Source of the DNA: Gymnopilus junonius | Lineage: Eukaryota > Basidiomycota > Agaricomycetes > Agaricales > Galerinaceae | Length of the DNA: 64,000 nucleotides | Direction: 5' to 3' | Assembly (NCBI GenBank): GCA_015501075.1 | Contig: JADNYJ010000016.1 | Location: 124,001-188,000, forward strand | Part shown: one piece after another, positions 1-13,066 of the stretch | How positions within the stretch are numbered: the first letter of the stretch is position 1 | How the letters are laid out: the number at the start of each line of letters is the position of its first letter | The notes under the pieces: model-generated | What the model was told of the DNA's origin: nothing | The model's database searches: none | What the model saw: only the letters and a program-made list of their open reading frames with translations | Position numbers and translations under genes: made by a program

Positions 1-3000
1 GGCCTCGGCCAACATCTTTGCGTTCTTGACGTTTGTCATGAGAGGAACCGCAAAGTCGACAGCCATGCGGCGAGTGTGGTAGCCCTTACTGGTATAGCTG
101 GCTGGTCGACGGTAGTGGTTCTTGGATGGGAGGTTGATGTACATGTCAATGAGGTTGTTGGCCAGATGTTGCGTCAAGGAGTATTCTGACTTTTGCTTGT
201 CTCTGCTGTCGTCTCCGAGGGTTTCAAGGTACTAGAAAACAACGACATATTAAGTATAACATCATACCATGAAAAAAGTATCGACATACCTTGCAAGGAA
301 CTCCGTGCTCCGTCAAGAAATCTGCTGTTCCAGATGTAGCAAAGATATTATAGCCAGCGGCGCTCAATTTCTGCACAGAAGGAAGCAGCTCCAACTTCTC
401 CCTGTAACTACCAATGGAAAAAAGGATGTTCTTTTTGGGCGGAATAATGCCAGTCGAAATCAACGCCTTGAGGTATGCCTCATACTTGTCATGGCCAAAG
501 CAGGCCACTTCACCTGTCGATGCCATCTCCACACCCAATACAGGATCGGCACCAGAGAGCCGGCTGAAACTGAATTGAGGAACTTTGACACCGACATAGT
601 CAGCTGGGAGGCCAAGATCAGGGTAAGCCTCAACTGGAATATCAAGCATAACTTTGGTAGCCATCTCAATGGCATCAACTCCCGTGACCTTTGAGACGAA
701 AGGGAAGGAACGTGCGGCACGCAGATTGCACTCGATGACCTTGATTTCGTTATTCTTCGCAATGAACTGGATGTTGAAAGGTCCGGTAACATTTAACGCG
801 TTGCCGATCTTGGCAGTAGCTTCCTCAATTTGCTTCACAGTTTGTGGGTCCAAATCTTGTGGCGGATGGATGAGAGTAGCATCACCGGAATGCACACCAG
901 CATTCTCGACATGCTCAGAGATGTAATGCATAACCATCTTTCCGTCCTTGGCTACAGCGTCCATTTCAATCTCCTTGGCCTGCTCAATGTACTTGGAGAT
1001 AACAACGGGATGGTCCCGGGACACCTCCGCAGCCTGCGTCAAATATGTCGCCAGATCGTCACTGGTCGAAACCACGTTCATCGCCGCGCCCGAGAGAACA
1101 TACGAAGGCCTGACAAGCACAGGATACCCGACCTTTTCGCAGAACTCGGTAGCAGCTTCGAAGCTTGTCAGCTCCTTCCACTGCGGTTGGTCGACGCCGA
1201 TTTCATCAAGCAGACGAGAGAACTTGTACCTGTTCTCGGCCATATCGATCATCTCAGGCGAGGTACCGTAAATCTTGACATTCTGGCGATAGAGTGGCAA
1301 CGCAATATTGTTGGGCGTCTGACCACCCATGGATAAGATGACACCCCGTGAGCCCTCAGCATCATAGATATCAAGAATGGTCTCCAAACTGATGTTCTCG
1401 AAGTAGAGTCTGTCAGCCTCATCATAATCCGTACTAACGGTTTCCGGATTGTAATTGACCATGACAGTGGGAAGGCCTTGTTCGCGGAGTGTTCGGATGG
1501 CACGGACAGCGCACCAATCGAATTCGACAGATGAACCAATGCGGTATACACCTGATCCCAAGACGATCACACCCCGATCAGTGAAGTCGATATCGTGCTC
1601 GACAGCGTTGTAGGTCATGTAGAGATAGTTGGTGAACGCAGGGAATTCAGCTGCAACGGTATCGATCTGCTTGACGAAAGGAGAGATACCGGATTCCTGA
1701 CGCAGTCTGCGCACAGCAAGTTCTGTAGAACCAATGCAGTTGGCAAGCTCTCTGTCAGAAAAGCCGTATTGCTTGGCATGGCGAAGAAGATCAATTGGGA
1801 GGTTGGTGATGTTGCAGGTCCTATAATGCAATTCAGATTCGGCTGCAAAAAATTGGTGAAGGAAGACTTACGCCAAGCGCGTCTCCATCATAAAGATGTT
1901 GTAAAGCTTGTTCAAGAACCATTTGTCGATATTGGTCATCTGCCAGACTTTCTCGACGCTGTATCCACGGTGGAACGCAGTAGAGATAGCAAAAATACGC
2001 TTGTCAGTGGGGTTGACGAGCTCTTCATCGATATCTTCCACAAAGTCGTTCTAGGGAGAAAACAATGTTAGTTAGAGAGCCAACACGTCCTTAAAAAAAT
2101 CATCACTTTTGAAAAGCCAGAAAATTGGTCATCAATCGCCCTAATCGCCTTCTGAATTGTCTCCTCGAATGTCCTTCCAATGCTCATCACCTCACCCACA
2201 CTCTTCATGCTACTGCTCAGCAGCCTGCTAACTCTGTTAAACTTCTTCAAATCCCATCTTGGGATCTTGACGACAACATAATCCAAGCTGGGCTCGAAGC
2301 ATGCACTAGTCACTTTCGTGACAGAGTTCTTGATCTCGTTGAGAGGAATACCAAGACCAAGTTTAGCTGCGATGAAGGCGAGAGGGTAGCCTGTCGCCTT
2401 GGAAGCTAAGGCCGATGAACGAGATAAACGTGCGTTGACCTAAAATTTACTGGTCAGTTGGTCTGAAATATTCAAACAAGAAGCAAAAGAAAAAATACCT
2501 CGATGATGCAGTATTCTTGTGAGGTTGGGTTGAGGGCATACTGGATGTTACATTCTCCAACGACGCCGAGATGGCGAATAACGTTGATCGCTGTGGTCCT
2601 CAGCATGTTGTAATCGGAATCCGACAGCGTCTGCGAGGGCGCTACGACGATAGAATCACCAGTATGGATTCCAAGAGGATCAAAGTTCTTGAGAAAAATT
2701 GTCAAGATAAGATACTCGAGAAAAATGACGAAACCATTACCTCCATGTTACAAACAGCGATACAATTATCTCTGCAATCCCTCACGACCTCGTATTCAAT
2801 CTCCTTCCAGCCCTTCATACTCTTCTCCACCAACACCTGGGGACTAGTCGCAAATGCCTTCGAACATAACGCCCTCAACTGCGCTTCATTCTGGGCAAAG
2901 CCGGACCCTAATCCGCCGAGCGCATACGCAGCACGCACAATGACAGGGAAGCCAATCGACACAGCAGCGGCAACAGCCTCGTCAGGGTTGGTAGCCGTAT

Positions 3001-4928
3001 GACTCTCAGCGCATTTCTCGCCAATCTCCTCCATCGCGGAAGCGAAGAGCTTGCGGTCCTCAGTGGTGATGATCGTCTGGATGGGCGTACCCAGAACGTG
3101 CACGCCCAGCTCTTCGAACTCATCTTTGAGGCCAATACCGACGCTCAAAGCAGTCTGCCCACCGAAAGTGACGTAGATACCGTCAGGCTTCTCGTACTTG
3201 ATCACCTTCCTCACAAACTCGACGGTGACAGGCAAGAAGTACACCTTGTCAGCGAGACCTTTGGAGGTGGCAATGGTGGCGATGTTAGGGTTGATCATGA
3301 TGGTGTAGATCCCTTCTTCTTTGAGAGCCTTGATCGCCTGCGAACCGGAATAATCGAATTCACCAGCTTGGCCGATTGAGAGGCCACCTGAACCAAGGAT
3401 GATGACCTTGGACACGTTAGCGCGTGGGACGCGCTTCTCGTTGTCTTCTTTCTTGCCGCCGGGCATGGAGATGGGAGGCACAGACCCAGTGACAACGCAA
3501 TCCTCAATCCTCTGGATGAAAACGTCGAACAAAAACTCGGTGTCGCGGGGGCCAGCATTAGACTCCGGGTGGAATTGGACAGAGAAGAAGGGCTTGTCCT
3601 CGCAATAAATACCCTCGTTGCTTCCATCGTTCGCATTCTTGAAAAGCTCCTTCCAACCAGCAGGAAGAGAACTCGTGTTGACTTCGTAACCATGATTCTG
3701 ACTCGTAATGTAGCATCGTCCAGACAATGCGTCGGTGCAAGGAATGTTGTGTCCACGATTACCGTACTTCATCTTGGAGGTCGTGCCGCCAGCAGCCAGT
3801 GCCAAGAGCTGGTGACCCAGACAGATACCGAAAATTGGACGGTCGTTTTTCTCCATCGCCTTGGCCAGCCGTGATACGGTGACGTTGAGGACGGCAGGAT
3901 CACCGGGACCGTTGGAAATGAACAACCCATCGTAAGGCTCTGTATCGGCCAAAAAATCGTAGTCCCAAGGTACGACCTTGACTTCGACACCCCTGTTAAT
4001 AAAGCAACGGATCTGGTTGTATTTCATCCCGACGTCAATTGTGACAACACGTAAAGGACGGCCGGACGGATGAAGACGAGGCTGGCCAATCGGCTCGTAT
4101 ACTTTAGGCGTGGAGATAGAAACCTGCGCAACCAAATTCTTTTGGTTTGGATCAGAGAAGGGTATGTCGATATATTCTTCGCGCCATGGATAGGGAGTCG
4201 AAGGAACAGAGGGAAGAGGCAGCCCGTTCGGTACACCATTTTGCAGTGTTGTCAATTCGCGGGGGCGGGGGATACGGGAACCATCAGCAGCGCGTGCCAG
4301 GACTTTTCCGAGCATGGAACCTTTAGCTCTAATTTTTTTAGTGAGGGCGCGAGTGTCGACACCAAATAAGGCAGGAATGCCATTCTCTTTGAGCCATGCG
4401 GCTAAAGAAGATTTTGCTAGGAAGTGGCTGAAATCTTCCGAGTAGTAACCAATGATGAGTGCAGAAATGTGGATGCGGGACGACTCGAATTCTCTGGGAA
4501 GTGAGTCAATGTCTGCTTTTGGGGGCCGTTCGGGAACACCGTAGTTCCCGACGAGAGGGTAGGTCAAGACGAGGATTTGACCCTCATAGGAAGGATCCGT
4601 TAAGGATTCCGTATATCCAACCATACCTAAAGCCAAAGCGACCATTAAATTATTTTCTTGGTCAACATCATAGGTGGAGTGAAGACTTGCCGGTTTGAAA
4701 GACGCATTCTCCAGCAACGCTCTTGCCCTCCGCACCGAAGCTGATGCCTCGGTAAGCAGAGCCATCAGCGAGCTCAAGAACAGCATCTGACATTTCAGGG
4801 GCATCCTCACGAAGAGAGGCGGAAGTAACGGGGGAAGCGGGCAAATTGACGAATACGCTGGACATCCGGGTGAGTCCAGGGCGGACGGGAGAAGCACTGG
4901 TGGGACCAATAGAGTTAATAGCAGGCAT
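1..4928 (-). CDS. URA2: URA2-type multifunctional protein: glutamine amidotransferase and carbamoyl-phosphate synthetase, 3' end beyond window
   Basis: Makes carbamoyl phosphate from glutamine, bicarbonate and ATP, the first step of pyrimidine synthesis. Seven exons lie in the window: 4928..4691, 4626..2741, 2687..2499, 2439..2107, 2050..1872, 1820..290 and 231..1. They give 1,529 codons with every junction in phase. Visible in order: small GATase domain, the amidotransferase with its nucleophile Cys in GICLGHQ (near residue 345) and QFHPES, then two CPSase halves with duplicated ATP-grasp units ([17 protein letters not shown] and [15 protein letters not shown]). The MGS-like allosteric domain ([14 protein letters not shown]) runs off base 1. 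In fungi this chain continues into an inactive dihydroorotase-like linker and aspartate transcarbamoylase and is UTP-inhibited; that part is inferred, not seen. Start chosen at the only upstream in-frame ATG. The first intron has a GC donor. Confidence 0.96.
4627..4690 (-). other. GC-AG intron (URA2 intron 1)
   Basis: The donor reads GCAAGT and the acceptor TTTAG. Only this junction restores the conserved TGMVGY reading between the two exons; no GT donor in the right phase is present. Length 64 bp. Confidence 0.9.
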
Positions 4929-5334
4929 TTTATACGAAGAATCTAGCGTAAATTCTTCCTCCGCACCCGGATTTGAGAACTCGAACGCGAGTGGGAGGAA
5001 GAGGAACCATGAAAAATTCCAAGATTAGATCTACCCAATTTCTTATTTGGCTCTGTGTGGTTCGATCATCACCCGCCAATCATCCGTCACCGCTCCCGGC
5101 TCCTGTCCAATCATCCGCGAACGTATTCCTCAAGGCTCAGGGCAAACCCACGTTGATCAAGGGTATGTCAAGGATTCATTCTTAGAAGATCAAGAAAAAA
5201 AGAAGATAGATTGCAGATAGGTATCGGAGAATCCTAAGTAAGTTTTACATGTCGTAGAATAGTCCGTGGAATGAAGTAACCAGAAACGATGCCTTTTTTG
5301 GGCTCCAGGCAGATGTCCTTCCTGGAGCCCCCGT
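4929..5334. other. Intergenic: URA2 5' flank and 3' flank of the microprotein gene
   Basis: Holds the presumed URA2 promoter and, at 5300-5330, a perfect inverted repeat listed separately. A TATAAAA-like string overlaps the URA2 start codon (minus strand, about 4933-4927), too close to act as a normal TATA box. No other gene is supported. Confidence 0.6.
5300..5330 (-). repeat. 10-bp perfect stem, 11-nt loop hairpin just after a stop codon
   Basis: GGGCTCCAGG at 5300-5309 pairs perfectly with CCTGGAGCCC at 5321-5330. On the minus strand it begins four bases after the TAA of the microprotein gene, so it would lie in its 3' UTR. The minus-strand downstream side is a run of A, so it is not a Pol III or bacterial-style terminator. 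Confidence 0.75.
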
Positions 5335-5752
5335 TTAACTATAACAACAACCGTAAGTATCATGCGCTCATGCAGGCAAGATAAGGTAGGTAAACATTTT
5401 ACTTACCAGCATCCACAAGTGAGGCAGTGAACGAGACCGGCTAAGAAATCAGCAATAGCTGGACGCAATCAGTCGACTTTCTCCTGGACAAAAGCAAATT
5501 GCACATACTAGAAACGATGCACTCTAAACATCCAGCAATAGCTGCTACAACCGCCACAATTGTGCCTCCAATGCACGCAAACACGTCTGAATAGCACCAA
5601 CAAATCAGCCTCCGTGTACTGAAGTTCAGGTCGAACATGATCCACGCACCTCCAATGCAGGAGAAAATAACGCTGAAGTCACAGAAAGTAACAAGAGATC
5701 AGCACCATTTGCTGCAAGTCATTTCCGATGAGAAGAGGACCACATACCCCAT
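5335..5752 (-). CDS. 53-residue hydrophobic Cys-rich microprotein in five exons
   Basis: Exons 5752..5748 (5 bp), 5672..5650 (23 bp), 5586..5509 (78 bp), 5458..5407 (52 bp) and 5338..5335 (4 bp) join in frame to 54 codons including stop. All four introns are GT-AG, 50-75 bp. The product starts MGVIFSCIGD, continues with Ile/Val/Ala/Gly-rich helices with Cys about every ten residues, and ends HCLTCGCC. It is almost wholly membrane-compatible. The N-terminal MG and terminal Cys pairs could be lipidated (inference). I recall similar very short MG-starting hydrophobic proteins with CGC-type tails in agaricomycete genomes, all unnamed. First exon is only ATGGG and the last only the final base of Cys plus TAA, so gene callers can easily miss it. 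Function unknown. Confidence 0.72.
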
Positions 5753-6577
5753 TTTCTTTTACGTCACGGTTAGGTCGAGTCCACGTTGGGTCAGGAAATC
5801 GAAGCAAAAATCAGTACCGTACTCTCCATTTTCACCGCCTTATATAACCCCATAGAATGCTATGAAAAGCTCATTTACATTCAACTGGGGATTAAAGTGG
5901 TCAGCACCGAGCTCCCATCTAATTGAATCACCACTGAGAATGACGTCGGGGACCTATGACGACATCATACACTCGGGAGGAAAGGATCCAGGTGCTGCAG
6001 TGCATTAGTCCTGAAGCTGAAGGAACATGGGAAAAGATCAGCCTGAGGGCTGAGCGAAGGCGATATTCAAGACCATGACCGCGTGAAAAATCTGAACACG
6101 CACTATCGGGCATCGGAACGAAAGATTCTATCTTCTCATTGTAATTAACACCAGTTTGAATCCTTGAACAAGTGTTGCCTTCTGAAGATCCTGTAGACGT
6201 AAGAGTCATAAGCCCAGCTTTTCGATCGTTAATGAAGAATAAAACTTGGAAGCCCAAGCCGGAACGATTATCACATATAAAACCAAACAACTAAAGCAGC
6301 TGCACACCAGGGAAAAGACATGTTAGGTCATTTCATTTTAGCTAGTCAGAGGACATCCACAAAAAACAGAAGATATAAGAACGAGCGGGTAAAAGACAAT
6401 TCATGAAAAACGTGCTAGAGTAATAACAAGGAGCGGTCATGAGTTGATTGGTATGGATGCCGCTAATTCAACGATGAAACAACGTATGAACCGGGAGACA
6501 GGGAAGAACGTAAAAGTAATTAGGTATTCAGAGGCATTGAGAAAGTGAAAAAGAAAAAGCAAGGAAACGACGAGGAT
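5753..6577. other. Intergenic, no gene supported
   Basis: Contains the 5' flank of the microprotein gene and the 3' flank of beta-tubulin. A 120-codon open frame (6290..5928, minus) has no recognisable composition or neighbours. I see nothing else. Confidence 0.5.
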
Positions 6578-8492
<1,915 letters not shown>

Positions 8493-9441
8493 GCTGGAAG
8501 ACAAAATGGTTAGCCAGCTGTCGCGAAAGTGGTACGACAACACGACGTGACAAGAAGCCTTTCGACGGGCTCCAGTGCAGAACACGACGAGCTGCGAGGA
8601 GAATAAGTAGGTGAGGAAGATAGACAGTACTTACATTAAGAATTAGGGGAAAGGAAGAAGAAAGGGTATTGTCGTTCAAGGAGGGTTGAACACGAAGACA
8701 AGAAAATGTGCGATGTGCAGGCAAGGGTGACTGAAAATTTCAAAGTCAGATTCAGACTCCGGATGGTGCGTGCGTGTGTTGATCAGGGGCCCTTTTCTCA
8801 CAATCACCAATCATGGCCTGTAAATCAACCACGGGGACCCTTGGTTTGGTCAGCGTCGCCGAGGATCCCAGCTGAATGAAAAATACTTTTAATTGTCAAT
8901 GAGGTCGTCCAGTTGAACTACTCAGGTGCATCTACGCACTCGCGTGAATATGCCCCTGAAATATACTTCATAACTGATGCCACAAAGAACACCGCCCAGA
9001 AATAGGCAAGTTTCCTCTGCCAATTGACCACCGGAATAATCACAAAGTATCAGCATCTTCCATTCTCACTGATCTGTCCCGGAAGACTGTCCGTACTGAA
9101 ACACCAATTTGACTCCAATGATATTTTAGAATTCGGGATAGGCTGCAGAACTTCGAAAGTCCAGAACGTTACTCGCCGCATGTACCCAGCCTCATGTAAA
9201 AGGCATCCACAATGCATGTGGGCGCTGTCAGCAACGAACGCATAGATTATAACGAAAGGACTCGTTTCCGGGCTCCAACGAAATTGAATATCGATTTCGT
9301 ATTGCGTATGTATTTAAACCGGAAAGCGTCGAAATGCAACCCCGACTGCAAGACGCTTAAAGCTCAATATATCCTCTACGTCTCTCTTTCGACCTTCCAA
9401 TTGCCCCACCGCTACACCGTGACATTTACTCCACCATGGCA
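8493..9441. other. Intergenic: beta-tubulin 5' region and hydrophobin 3' flank
   Basis: On the minus strand a pyrimidine-rich tract (about 8665-8645) lies upstream of the tubulin start, as often seen before highly expressed fungal genes. No additional gene is supported. Confidence 0.5.
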
Positions 9442-10030
9442 TTACAGGTTGATGTTGATGGGCACGCAGCCAATGGCAATGATACCGTTCTATAAACTCG
9501 CCGTTAGACCCAGAACAAGGTATCTCGAAGAAAGAGAAATAAGGTCTTACGAAGCTGTCGTTGTCGCAACAGACTGGCTGCTCACTGCAACTTCCCTGTC
9601 CGAGTCCCAGAATGGAGATGGGAGTGCAAGTAATACCGCTAGGGCGCCCATTTAATTACCATTTCTCTTGAATAAACTAAGGACTCACACTAGCGCCTCG
9701 ATGTCATCAATTACGATCCCAAGGCCGCTGAGCAATTTCTCAACAACAGTGCTGTCACCCTAGAAAAACAGATCATTATAATCGAATAGCAAACATCGCC
9801 GAACACTTGCTGGTTCGAGGGAATTGCAGCATTGGATGGAACCTGTGGTACACTGATTGGCGGGAATGGGAGTTGGGTTGGGGTTATTCTGCCAATAAAT
9901 GAAGTTGTTGAGCCGTCGCAATAATATTGAAGTGGAATGACAATCTTACAGCCACGGTGACAGTGGTGGTGGCAGCCGCAAGAAGTGCAGACAGAGCAAC
10001 AACAGAGAAAATAGAAACGCGAGAGAACAT
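9442..10030 (-). CDS. Class I hydrophobin
   Basis: Secreted amphipathic protein that self-assembles at air-water interfaces and coats hyphae and fruiting tissue. Exons 10030..9950, 9888..9811, 9759..9689, 9638..9551 and 9489..9442 give 121 residues. The first exon is a signal peptide (MFSRVSIFSVVALSALLAAA). Eight cysteines follow the class I spacing C-x6-CC-x32-C-x12-C-x5-CC-x12-C. The second intron (9810..9760) has a GC donor (GCAAGT); a GT donor one base later would bring an immediate stop. An upstream ATG seven bases earlier in another frame overlaps the start. A TATA-like box lies 72 bases upstream. Confidence 0.95.
9760..9810 (-). other. GC-AG intron (hydrophobin intron 2)
   Basis: 51 bp; donor GCAAGT, acceptor TTCTAG. 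Phase 0 joining gives ...NSLEP then GDSTVV..., the expected hydrophobin loop; the overlapping GTGTTC donor leads to TGA. Confidence 0.85.
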
Positions 10031-10101
10031 CTTTCATGTAATAGAAAGTAGCTTCGAGGGATAATTTCTAGGGGAAACAGAACCAGTGAAAAGAAGGACG
10101 T

Positions 10102-10108
10102 CTTTATA
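10102..10108 (-). promoter_or_regulatory. Candidate TATA box for the hydrophobin gene
   Basis: TATAAAG on the minus strand, 72 bases before the ATG. Position and sequence fit a core promoter of a strongly expressed fungal gene; no experimental support. Confidence 0.45.
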
Positions 10109-11046
10109 CGAAATTCGGTTCGGCAACAACCCCGGCATCGTGTCCAATGATCCATTCATCAAGTGTAGTTAGTCGGCCTTTACCAGGGAGCGTTCAAGCT
10201 AATCATCATTATTTACAAGAAAGGGAGCCGGAGACGAAATGAGGGTATGACAGTCCTGAGAAGCCGTGGTAGGTATGCATTCAAATTTCGATGTGAAATA
10301 TAACCATGACATCTTCTTAGATGTCATGACACGTCGTAGATCATATGGTCGATTGGTTTTTTTCATTTTCAAGACAGAAGGAGCAGTGGTAGCCCGAGGA
10401 AGAAAAAGCTCTGCCAAAGGCATTCTATGCCCCAATGTACAGCCACGGGCTTCATGCTAAATTCTTAACCTATTAAAAATTTCCCATTTTTATAATTGTT
10501 TACCATTTTTAGGAGACTTCTTAGCTGGATTAATTCCTTCAGGTACCTCAGGTCCAATATCGGTGATAATCCAGGGTCCAGACTATCGGAAAACTGGATC
10601 GCCTCTCCAAGGTCACAGTTACGAATAGAGAAACTGGATATTTGCGGAGATCTAACGGATGAGGTACCATGCAAAGTCTTCACGACAGACAGATGTTGTA
10701 TGCTCAAGCTTTTCAAATAAGGAAAGGACAGAGAGGATTTGAATGAAGGCGAAATTTCGTCCTATCCTTTGTTTACGTTCCCATAATTTTGATAAGAGAA
10801 TGACGAAACGCATTGTAGATGAGAGGAAATGAGGAAGATGGTCTCGTCCTCACTATTTTTATCGTTTGTATACTTGAGTTCTCAGATGTGCGTCGCTATG
10901 GAGGGGTCGTGGTCCAATTACCGAGTCGTCGTGTTAAGTGTTCCTTGGAGGAAGACAGTTCGATGTGACGAAATATATGCCTCTGGCACGTAACACGGAG
11001 AAAGTGGCATGCCAGCGCACGTGCCTTCAATGACTCTGTGTCTTCG

Positions 11047-11949
11047 GGATAGCAAGTCTGCCCAAAGTTTACGTAAGGTAATTGAGCTTCCCTGTCAAAG
11101 AAGCCGAGGAAATGAAGTCCGGCATTATTCGCCACGGCTTCACTTCTGGAACGGCAAAGTTGATTGAAATTATGCTAAGTTGTTCATTCGTACGCCTCAG
11201 CTGCCGTGTTGTATAGAACAGTTTTAACATTAGTTTTATTCAAATTTCCATAACCCACTTGAGCCTGTTCAATGGCTTTTTGTTCCTGGCTGTCAACCGG
11301 TCAGTTGGCTGCTGAAATCAGACTTTGAGTTCTAACTTGATACTACTCAGCATGGTCTTTGTTATGCCTCTCCATAAAGGTGTTGCAGAAAAAAACATTC
11401 ACTGAAATGTCGATGAATTCAAACATAAAATATGATTTCATGCCTTATTTTCCATCGCAGAATGCATAAATCATGTTTAAGTAGATTCATATGTTGTTAC
11501 TTCACTTCATACATTTTTTGTAGAAAAAAGAAACAACGACAAGGATTGAACGTCAGGCTTAAGCACAGGCACTAGAAACAGCTAACGCGCTGCATATTCC
11601 ACTATGCCATTGTAGCTTTAAGAGCTTCATGTTACTCAAACTTATTCTCGCGATTCTCAATCTATTTCCGGAGTTTTTGCCGCTTACAATTTTTATTCAG
11701 GCATTCCACAAGTTTGCCAGAGAATATATATATAAATTCACTATCTATGAAATACTTTCTATGATATTACTACTACCAAGAAAACGGGATGAGCCCTTTG
11801 AGTGCGCAGCACATTAGGGAGGGCGAGGTCGGAGATTGAAGCCTGGGTTCTGCCGCAGTCGGCAGAAGGTGGGCGGAAAGCTTGGTTGCCACAAGTTGTC
11901 AAACGGCACTTCAGAAGGCTTACATAAACTTTGGGCAGACTTGGTTTTC
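11047..11949. mobile_element. Non-autonomous DNA transposon, Mutator-like by its 9-bp target duplication
   Basis: Flanked by a perfect direct repeat GTGTCTTCG at 11038-11046 and 11950-11958. Its ends are inverted: CAAGTCTGCCCAAAGTTTA from 11053 recurs as the complement ending near 11943, extending another six bases (GTAAG) with one mismatch; the outermost six bases match only partly. The interior is AT-rich, with no transposase coding and a tRNA-like segment. Nine-base duplications are typical of Mutator-like elements; superfamily assignment is inference. Confidence 0.82.
11538..11616 (-). ncRNA. tRNA-like sequence with Pol III A and B boxes and a T-run
   Basis: On the minus strand TGGCATAGTGG (11609-11599) matches the tRNA A box and GTTCAATCC (11551-11543) the B box, at normal tRNA spacing. 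GCAT/ATGC can form the D stem and GCGCG/TGTGC an anticodon stem around an 18-nt loop (intron-sized). The acceptor stem pairs at five of seven positions and the T stem is poor. A T-rich tract with six consecutive T follows, as in Pol III terminators. It sits inside the transposon, so it is probably a tRNA relic or SINE-like passenger rather than a working tRNA. Confidence 0.4.
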
Positions 11950-12345
11950 GTGTCTTCGTTGTTACTAAGGAGTTCCACAATGGCTTCCATGATTTCGAAG
12001 GGGATTTTACAGGATAGACAGACATTGAGGGCACAGCGGTCCAAGGTGGTTATCAAAGTTGAATAGGATGTCGCGGTTCTTGCGTGCTCAGAGCTTTAGA
12101 TACTCAGGAAAACATAATTTATCCTTGAGCTTAGCAGGCGAGATCAGCTGGGGAGGTAAACTACTGCTCGATAGGAAGTAAAGCCTTCGAGTTGATAAAC
12201 AGAGGCCAAGATCGGAAGCTGCACAGCCACATGATTTTCTGTACAGAATAGGTTTTAATGCAAATAAGTACCGAGCAGTTGGTATTGAGGCGAACAGCGA
12301 TGATAAGGTTACATTCATCCTCCTTTTTTAAATTAAATTTGTTAG

Positions 12346-13066
12346 TTAATTATATGTAGCATCAAAGAGAACCTTACTGACGCCCCAACCTTCAAGGACA
12401 TCAAAATCTCGTCCATAGAAGTAATCTCGGTCCTCGTAATCGCGGGCATCAAAATCCTCGAAGTCATAGAACTCACGAGGTTGGATGCGTGATAGACAAG
12501 GCTTTCGTAAGGAGGCAAGGAGTAATTAGAACCACATAGATGCTTGCAGATAGAAATCTACCTTGAAGAGATGTAATTTGTGCACTAGGCTTAGACCACT
12601 CAACAGTATACTCTTTCTGATTGAGCGAACCTCGAGCAGACTGCGCTCATCAAGATCGTCCAAGGACGAACCCGACTTGGAAGGAACGTAATAGCAGGTT
12701 CCGGAGGAGCTGGGGTATAAAGTGGCAAAGTAACTGAGCATGGCCTTGTCATAACAGTTGCCGTCAGACTTGTAACCAACAACTGTCGCGCCCTTGATGT
12801 TAGCAGAGGCCATCTTCTTGTGCTGACTCTTGTCGTGATGGTGGTACCTTGGAAAACATGTCAGTTGTGCTGCATTTAGGACCATCAAAGGAATCTCTTA
12901 CGATCCGCGTCCCGTACCCTCAAGACTCTATGTCCACGAAGGATAAGTAAGTAACATGGCGTAAAAAAGGATATTGGAGACTAACGAGTTCGCCAACAAC
13001 GGGAATAGCAGTAGCCGAAGCAATAGAAGCGAGAGTCGAAAGAGCGACCATAGTAGCAAAACGCAT
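12346..13066 (-). CDS. Small secreted protein, truncated tandem copy
   Basis: Exons 13066..12986, 12927..12902, 12847..12562 and 12501..12346 give 182 residues starting with a signal peptide (MRFATMVALSTLASIASATA). It is a paralogue of the gene at 14195-15084 with the same intron positions and phases, sharing a GATVVGYKSDGNCYDKAML core. It ends early: after VLEGWGVSKV the frame enters sequence matching intron 4 of the sister gene and stops (TAA at 12348-12346). The Gly-rich helix and acidic tail are lost, and the intron 4 acceptor position reads AA where the sister has AG. Function unknown; not a domain I recognise. Confidence 0.72.

Larger units (their letters stand above)
10465..12056 (-). 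pseudogene. F-box protein gene split by a transposon
   Basis: Two reading segments of one F-box family gene flank an inserted element. The 5' segment (12056 down to about 11950) carries IPFEIMEAIVELLSNNEDT; the 3' segment (from 11046 down) resumes with ESLKARALACHFLRVT and RHIFRHIELSSS, the rest of a typical basidiomycete F-box. Removing the element and one copy of the 9-bp duplication makes them contiguous and in frame. Downstream leucine-rich fragments (about 10716..10465) follow with stops between. F-box proteins are substrate adaptors of SCF ubiquitin ligases; this copy cannot be made whole. About 370 bp (10660-11030) is visibly similar to 40500-40870. Confidence 0.75.

Noticed and set aside
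830..1336. Long antisense frames opposite URA2 exons (and similar ones opposite the peptidase, recombinase-like and AT-hook genes)
   Set aside because: Shadow frames of strongly biased coding sequence; no independent support.
2688..2740. Possible frameshift within URA2
   Set aside because: It is a normal 53-bp intron with GTAATG donor; the join restores [13 protein letters not shown].
5928..6290. 120-codon minus-strand frame between the microprotein gene and beta-tubulin
   Set aside because: No family resemblance and located where the promoter and 3' UTR are expected.
9212..9655. 147-codon plus-strand frame over the hydrophobin gene
   Set aside because: It is antisense to the hydrophobin 3' exons and introns.
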